NCBI GenBank assembly: GCA_002007465.1
Contig: LNAC01000375.1
Span: 722,831-786,830 of the forward strand
DNA length: 64,000 nt
Direction: 5' to 3'
Source of the DNA: Ailurus styani
Taxonomy: Eukaryota; Chordata; Mammalia; Carnivora; Ailuridae
Shown here: one piece after another, positions 57,615 to 64,000 of the stretch
Position numbering within the stretch: the first letter of the stretch is position 1
How the letters are laid out: every line of letters starts with the position of its first letter
Notes under the pieces: model-generated
The model's database searches: none
Told to the model about the DNA's origin: nothing
What the model saw: the letters and a program-made list of their open reading frames with translations, nothing else
Translations under genes and position numbers: made by a program

Positions 57615-57910
57615 TCCAAATTACTTTAATTGTAAGAAAAAGAAACCCTAATGGAATTAACATAAGCAAAATACATGAAAAGTATTGCAGTGATACTGAG
57701 TTACCTCATTCAAATGGTGTATCATCTCAATTAGAAAATGTAAGGATACAGACCAGCTTAAAGAGAATTGGAAATGGTATTTTGGACACCTCAAGGAAGA
57801 GTTTGATCTCTAACCTCTGCTTCTCTGTATAGTGATATTATTCATTTCATGGCCAACAGGCTACCTTCACATGGAAGTAAATATGGCTCTGGGAACCTCC
57901 AAAATCCTAA
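57615..57910 (+). repeat. Possible ancient repeat, same layout as 5685-5960
   Basis: AATTGTAAGAAAAAGAAACC and TAATGGAATTAACATAAGCA at the start, GGAAGTAAATATGGCTCTGG near 57872-57891. The order resembles the candidate at 5685-5960. I cannot name the family. Confidence 0.33.
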
Positions 57911-58372
57911 ACTTGCAATGTCTGTCACTGAAATATTCTCTTTTCCTTAGGGGGAGAAAAAAATAAAAGAAATACTCAAAAGAATACACTGTTTTAGTTA
58001 CTTTTGTTCAGTTGAACATACTGAGACAAATCAATTTGAGCCACTTGAGTGGAGTTCAATTTGAGTCACAAAACAAACTTTGACAAGGAAGTTATGGCAG
58101 ATAAGTGGACTTCGATGGCTCACATTTGAATTCCTTGTTTGAAGTGATAAGGTGGATCTTCACCAAGAAAAAAAAAATAGTTATGTCTAGGAGTAGGAGT
58201 TGTTGGTATTTTTAAAATGTGTATAATTTAATAAATAATTTTAAATTTCTCAAAATCTAATTTATATGGTTTGTTCATTCTACAAATATTTATGGAGATT
58301 TCTATTATATGCCAGAAACTACTGTGGGTATTGAACATAAAGTTATACATAAAACAAATAAGGTCTATACCA
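57911..58372. other. No recognisable feature
   Basis: AT-rich; decayed mammalian-wide repeat possible at 58275-58372. Confidence 0.5.
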
Positions 58373-58384
58373 TCATTGTGTTTA

Positions 58385-58577
58385 ATTTTTTTAAGATTTA
58401 TTTATTTATTTGAGAGTCAGAGCACACAAGTGGGGAGGAGGAGCAGAGGGAGAGAAGCAGACTTCCTACTGAGTAAGGAGCCCTACCCAGGGCTCAATCT
58501 CACTACCCTGAGATCATGACTGAACTGAAACCAAGAGTCTGAAACTTAGCTGACTGAGACACCCAGGTGCCTCTCCC
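58385..58577 (-). mobile_element. CAN-SINE, older type
   Basis: Antisense copy. Perfect 12-bp target duplication TCATTGTGTTTA at 58373-58384 and 58578-58589. Confidence 0.95.
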
Positions 58578-58589
58578 TCATTGTGTTTA

Positions 58590-60320
58590 TATTCTAAATT
58601 CTCACCTTGAATTTTCCTTTGGAATTAAATATGAAGAAAAAAAGAATAATCAAGATATGGCTAGTTCCCATGGGGCTGAAAATAGTCCTTAAATAATATT
58701 TAAATAAAACTATTATGTAAACTAAAAAAAAATTGCTCTATCAAATATCTGTGTTTCTGAGCATTAGGAAAAAGAACCAGCCAGACAAATAACCCAAACA
58801 TTGAGAATAAGTGAAAGTATGAGGGTTAAGATTTAACATGAATTCTCCATGTATAATAATTTTAGTACATTTATAAGTGAGGTTTCCATCAAGAAAGCAG
58901 ATTGACTATGAGTAAATTGAGTCCCGGTGATGCATTATGACAGTTATACCTTACACAGATGTGGGAAGACCTGGTGGAAGACATGCAGGAGGATCAGGAA
59001 AAGAGTTAACAACTACCTGACTGAAGCAGTGTTATGGGTAGACAGGTAAGACTCTCAGGGAAATCTGAGACAGCTGCTGCTTCTTGCCCTGGCAGTGAAT
59101 TTACAAAAGGGAGCTTGTAGAAAGATCTGCAGGAAGCTGTTGCCTCTGTATACCTACTGCTTCTGTGGACCTACATTCAAGCATCCAGTGATGAACCTGG
59201 GGACACTGTTGTAGAACAGATTCAATAGTTGGAAAGACAACAATTGGAAAAACATGAAACAGTGTGACCTGCCAGGTACTTTGTGGGTCTGTCACCATAT
59301 GTAGCTATGATAACCTTCCAATAATAATGGCTATTACTTCATTTCACCATTAGAATCTTCTGTGTTTATTTTGGCCAATTATAACTCAGAAACATACAGG
59401 GAAGCAGATTTGAGGAAACACAGTTCTTGGTTGTGTTGACACTGATAATAGAAAAATAGGGCACAGTATGGAATTAGAGTAGTATTGGATTTCCCATATT
59501 AGCCGTAAAGGGAAAATAACTGATGAACTAAAGTATAGTACATTGAAGTGTCTTCAAAATGTCTTCCATTTTATTAAGAAATGTAATTTCATTTTTATTT
59601 GAAAATGGACTAAACTCAACTTCAAATGTATATAAAATGTTTATTTTACAAAAAACAGTTCAAATAATATATGTATATTTAATCCTGTTATTGAGGTTTT
59701 ATTCCTGAGCATCTGAATAAGTTATGTGTTACTGACACTTTGGAATCATCAGTGTATCTGAGATTTCCCTTCTGACTGCTCATTTAGGAAATTACTTTAG
59801 GCAGAGCACATCTTAGTCTTAGATATAAGAAATCTGAATCATATTTGTTTAAATACAAAGGAGAGGTTATTTATTTACAAAATGAAGAGTTCAAAACGAA
59901 GCCTTCGTGTACAGATAGACAGAAGTACTTTCATGTATCAGAATGCTGTTTTTTTCTCTCTCAGTGCTCCAATTTTCTCTGTTTTGGTTTCATTAGCCAA
60001 CCTCTATTCATGTGATAGACTAACAAAATTGGTCAAGAGCTCTTCAAACGTTTCCTTCTAGCCTGAACCCCCTGAGAGTATCTCTCTCCCCATAGTTCAA
60101 ACAAAACTTTAAGTGATGGTGCTCATTAGCTTACCTTGCCATATTCCAGTCTCCAAAACAATCACTGTTGGGGATGCAGCAATGATTAGCCTGGCCTAAA
60201 TCATATGCCCATTTCTACAGAGGTAAGAAAGATTCATTCACATGCAAACATCTTAAATGGGTTACTAAAAAGAAACAGAGCTAATGTTCCTAGAACTAAG
60301 AGGAATGGATTGTACAATGA
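58590..60320. other. AT-rich stretch, nothing recognised
   Basis: About 58900-59330 is less AT-rich but matches nothing I can name; the 65-codon minus-strand frame there has no domain. Confidence 0.5.
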
Positions 60321-60323
60321 TGT

Positions 60324-60997
60324 AATGGTTTGAATTTTGTCCCTTCCAAAATTCATGTACTGAGGTCCTGAGAATGTGTCCTTATTTGGAAATAGAATCA
60401 TTGCAGATGTGAATAAAGCTACCATGAGATCATTAAGTTGAACATTAATCCATTATGACTGGAGTCCTTTTATTATTATTTTTTTATTTTTAAAATTATT
60501 TATTTGCAAGAGAAAGCAAGCAAGAGAGAGAGAACATGAGCAAGAGGAGGGGTAGAGGGAAAGAGAAAAGCAGAGACTCCCTGCTGAGCAGGAGCCCAAC
60601 ATAGAGCTCAATTCCTGGGATCATGACCTGAGCCAAAGCCAGACTCTTAACTGACTGAGCCACCCAGGCACCATTTGACTGGAGTCCTTTTAAAAAGAGG
60701 AAATTATGATATGAAGATATTCATACAAGGAGAATGTCATGTGATGGTAAACTCACAGAGTAGGCTGATTCTTCTACAAGCTAAGCCAAGGAGTACCAAA
60801 AAGTCCCAGAAAATCACCAAAAGCCAGGTGAGAAGCATGGAATATATTATCTTTCATAGCCCTTGGAAGGAACCAACCCTGTTTACAATTTTATCTTCAA
60901 CTTCTGGCTTCCATGTCTTTGAGACAATAAAGTTCCATTGTTTAAGCCATCCAGTTGGCCACACTTTGTTACAGCAGCCCTAGCAAACTAATACAGA
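60324..60997 (+). mobile_element. MLT1-like LTR (ERVL-MaLR) split by a SINE
   Basis: AATGGTTTGAATTTTGTCCC, GTGTCCTTATTTGGAAATAG (60376-60395), TCCATTATGACTGGAGTCC, then after the SINE ACAAGCTAAGCCAAGGAGTA, GTTTAAGCCATCCAGTTGGC (60938-60957) and CAGCAGCCCTAGCAAACTAA. Same family and same order as 53284-53945. Confidence 0.87.
60473..60673 (-). mobile_element. CAN-SINE inside an LTR
   Basis: Antisense copy from TTATTATTTTTTTATTTTT to CCACCCAGGCACCA. Target duplication TGACTGGAGTCCTTTTA at 60456-60472 and 60676-60692. Confidence 0.96.
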
Positions 60998-61402
60998 AGG
61001 CAAACCAATAATGGTCTGTTACATAGCTATTCTAGATGAACATTCTTACATATATGCCAGTATTTCCCGTAATATGCCAAAAGTCTAATTTAGAACTTTT
61101 CAAGGCTTTTTTTTTAACTTTTAAATTAAAAATTGAGATACTGAAAGTTCAAATATATTTTCCTGGTAGCCTACACCTGTTCATCCCCACTGATAGAAGT
61201 CTTTGTGTTATCATCATGCCCCCCAGAGTGTAATAGAATTCCTTACATGACAAAATAGGTGTTAAGTAAATATTTATTGGTTTAAAGAACTATAATTTAC
61301 AGTAAAATTTTACTAACATTAGATTTAGTGGAATGTACTACACACTAGATTAGTTACTATCATGGAAAGAAGCAAAGGACACAAAACTTCACTTTGAGAA
61401 GT
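60998..61402. other. No recognisable feature
   Basis: AT-rich spacer between two oppositely oriented MaLR LTRs. Confidence 0.5.
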
Positions 61403-61922
61403 ATATTAGTTTCCTACTGCTGTTACAACAAATTACTACAAACTGGTGACTTTAAAACAATATAACTTTATTTTATATTATAATTCTTTAAGTTAGAAAT
61501 CTAACATGGGTCTCAGTTGGCTAAGTCCAAGGTATTGGCAGAGCTGCATTCCTTTCTGGAGGACCTAGCAAAGTCCATTTTCTTGCTTTTTCCAGCTTCT
61601 AGTAGTTACCCACATTCCTTGTTTCACCCTGAGCCCTTTTCTCCATTTTCAAAATGAGCAAAGTTGCATCCCTGAATATTCTACCATAGTCACATCACCC
61701 TCCTACTCTATTTTGCCTTCCTTTCCATATTTTAAAGATGCTTATGTTTATACTTGTTCCACTTCGATTATCTAGGATAATTTCTCAATTTTAAGGTTAT
61801 CTGATTAACAAATTTAATTCCATCTGCAGCTTAATTGCCCCTTGCCATATAAGATATTCTTCGCGGATCCAACGGATTAGAATGTGGACATCTTTAGGTG
61901 GCCATTATTCTACCTACCACAA
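61403..61922 (-). mobile_element. MLT1-like LTR (ERVL-MaLR), antisense
   Basis: Plus strand starts with the inverse of the MaLR end, GTATATTAGTTTCCTACTGC (61401-61420), has CAAGGTATTGGCAGAGCTGC (61529-61548), GCTTAATTGCCCCTTGCCAT (61829-61848) and finishes near GGTGGCCATTATTCTACCTA (61896-61915). Uninterrupted by a SINE. Confidence 0.78.
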
Positions 61923-64000
61923 GAAGCTCACAGTCATTTTCTTGGGGTGGTATGGAAAAGAGAGAAACTGGAGATAAATTTATTTAAGACTTCCAATGGA
62001 ATGGTATATAGTTTTTTCCCTCTTAACTTACATAATGGATACTTAACTGAGATAGTATGTCATAGCAGTGACTTAATTTTTCCTTTTCCCTTTAGAAGTT
62101 GTTATTACAAGACAAACATTTGTGTCATAGCTTTTATACAAGGCAATGTATTCAAAATTTTTAGCACTGTCTTACTTTTTAAAGCTATTGATGAATTCTG
62201 ATACTTTGAGACCATTTTTAAAAGTCATTTTGAATTCCACTCACATCCTCTAAAGTGTTAAGTCCAATTCAGTACTATATTAATATGAAGCTTAATGGTG
62301 ATCTATGTTGGGGAATATGTATTTTTAGTGTTTCAAAAGTATGCAAAATCGACCAAAATATTTTCCTAATCCAAAAGAGTACTAAACTATGCAGAATTAA
62401 TTAGATGAGAGATGACAGAGAATAAAATATGGCCCACAGACATAGTAGGAAAGACGGAAATGAAACTTTTTACTTATTTTTTTCTCCAGCATCTTTAGCA
62501 ATTCAGAAAATCTGCAACTATAAAATGCCCAATGGACAGTAAGAAGCAGTGTTATAGTTCTTTTGTCCTCAAAGCTTAAGTTATAATGAGAAATCACACT
62601 TTAGGACTTTGCAGAATCAGGGTGACCTGAAGTGCAAAACTATATAATTCCTAAATCTTCTGGTTAGAAGCCTTTTTAAAAGAGTCTAATCCTTGAGAGG
62701 TGAGTAGTCAGGGTTTTCTATAAATAAATGCATTGCTATCAAGGGGTTCAAAACCAATCACAGACTCCGAAGGGTTAGAGGAGATGAATTTTGATCTAAA
62801 GTTATGATGAAGATTATCAGCCATTGCTTAAGACTTTGCCCATGCTTCATTCCTGTCATGATGTATATTAGATCTTACTGCTGAGATTTATTACATGTAA
62901 GGAAAAAAAATCTACTTTGAACACATTTTGGGCTAATTTCTTACTCCATATAGAGATTTTGTTCCCCTTAAATTCCATAATCTGATTTCTGGGCTAGAAG
63001 AGATCAATATATTCAGGTTAAAGGAGAAACGAGCCAGTTCAACCTTTTACTTACTCTCTGAATTAAAGTTTCAGAAAACATTTTGTAAATCATATCCCTT
63101 CCACACTTTTCACACCTTATAATATCAACATTTTATAACTCAACAGAGGTAGCTTGACTTGTGTTTATGGCTCCTTAATAATTAGGACAGCAGGATAGAT
63201 TGCTTTGCTTTTATAAGACTTTCTGGGGTTTCTTAGGGTCATGTAGAAATATTGCATTTTCTCTGTGCTATTTTTTTCCTTTTTATTTATTTTTTGGGTG
63301 GGGGTGGGCAGTGGGCAGAAGCTGAGTAACCACCACTGCAATGACAGAGATGCGAACAATTGTATTCTCTGAAATTTTCCTCAGAGTCTCTATATAGATT
63401 TAGAATATAAACTTTTTATGGGTGACAAGGACAGAGGTCATGGAGAGGAGGAATTATGATTCAATTTAGTTCCACTGATTCCCATTGATATAAAACTTCA
63501 ACCACCCAATTTAATCACAATAACTGGATCTTTCTGGTTTTCACTGAATTCAAGTCTGCTGGTATAGCTTTGACATGTTAATAGCTGGCAATCAAAAGAT
63601 GTTCAAAGATTAATAGATTGATTTAAATTTGCTGGATGAATCCGAGGAGGAAAGAAAAGATCTGGCTACATATTTGGGTCTGGAAATACAATACATATTA
63701 TTCACATAAATTGAATACCTCATTTCTATAGCTCCAAGAAAATAAAAATGGTGAGTTCTAATCTTTACACTCTACTCATTTCTATTTTAAAAAACGTAGA
63801 ATGTGTCTAGAAGTAGAATAATAACCTCTTAAATAAGGACTGAACTTTCTCAAATAAGAGTCTCAGAGTATTTCTTAAAATACATGTTATAATACAAGGA
63901 AGAAACATATATAATATGCTATAAAACCTCACTAAAATATTGTGAATGTTAAAAAAAATATCGTGAATGTTGCATCAAATTCCAAAACATCTAATGTTGG
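61923..64000. other. AT-rich stretch, nothing recognised
   Basis: No SINE, LTR, LINE or gene signature that I can support. A near-exact 14-base repeat (ATATTGTGAATGTT and ATATCGTGAATGTT) lies about 20 bases apart at 63938-63971. Confidence 0.5.

Noticed and set aside
1..64000. A novel coding or defence-type gene system
   Set aside because: No gene cluster, conserved domain set or operon-like layout exists. All structured signals I saw are transposable elements, simple repeats or assembly joins.

Overview
This 64 kb window is nuclear DNA from a carnivoran mammal. It is AT-rich, has no operons or prokaryotic signals, and its dominant feature is about 37 copies or fragments of the carnivoran tRNA-Lys-derived CAN-SINE (SINEC type), whose sense strand begins near GCCTGGGTGGCTCAG and ends in a CT-rich tract, (AAAT)n and poly-A. 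Carnivoran L1 3' ends are also present. Many SINEs carry the variant with GTGGGTTAAAGCC after the A-box region, which I associate with caniforms and in particular with mustelids. The order is well supported; the family is an inference.

I found no protein-coding gene, tRNA gene, rRNA gene or CRISPR array I can support. Every longer open frame is either inside a repeat, reads through a microsatellite, or lacks an ATG and any recognisable domain. The window reads as intergenic or deep intronic DNA; the sequence alone does not say which.

Layout: 1-2755 is a broken L1 (C-terminal part of ORF2 plus 3' UTR) set into an older L1. 2756-13.9 kb is mostly unannotated AT-rich DNA with an MLT1-like LTR, an odd repeat and seven SINEs. 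About 14.2-16.1 kb is probably an old antisense L1. 18.9-20.7 kb holds a MIR followed by a hAT-superfamily DNA transposon remnant that still reads as the conserved C-terminal transposase block. 23.66-27.92 kb is a 2.1 kb direct duplication meeting at a single N, each copy with an antisense L1 3' end. 28.5-32.1 kb has a MIR split by a truncated L1, a very intact SINE and a long antisense L1M-type remnant. 33-49 kb is SINE-dense, with MIRs, an MER5-like fragment, microsatellites, a nested pair of L1 3' ends (about 42.7-43.5 kb) and a possible solo LTR. 51.7-61.9 kb has a rearranged SINE, a second possible solo LTR, three MLT1-like LTRs interrupted by SINEs and one antisense MLT1-like LTR. The last 2 kb has no feature I recognise.

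The most useful observations are about genome structure rather than a new gene system: three direct duplications each joined at a lone N, with allele-like differences, which look like uncollapsed haplotype overlaps; a SINE with three copies of its target site; a poly-A-only insertion with a 14-bp target duplication; a SINE with a 43-base A tail (very young); and the hAT transposase remnant. I did not find an undescribed functional system here.
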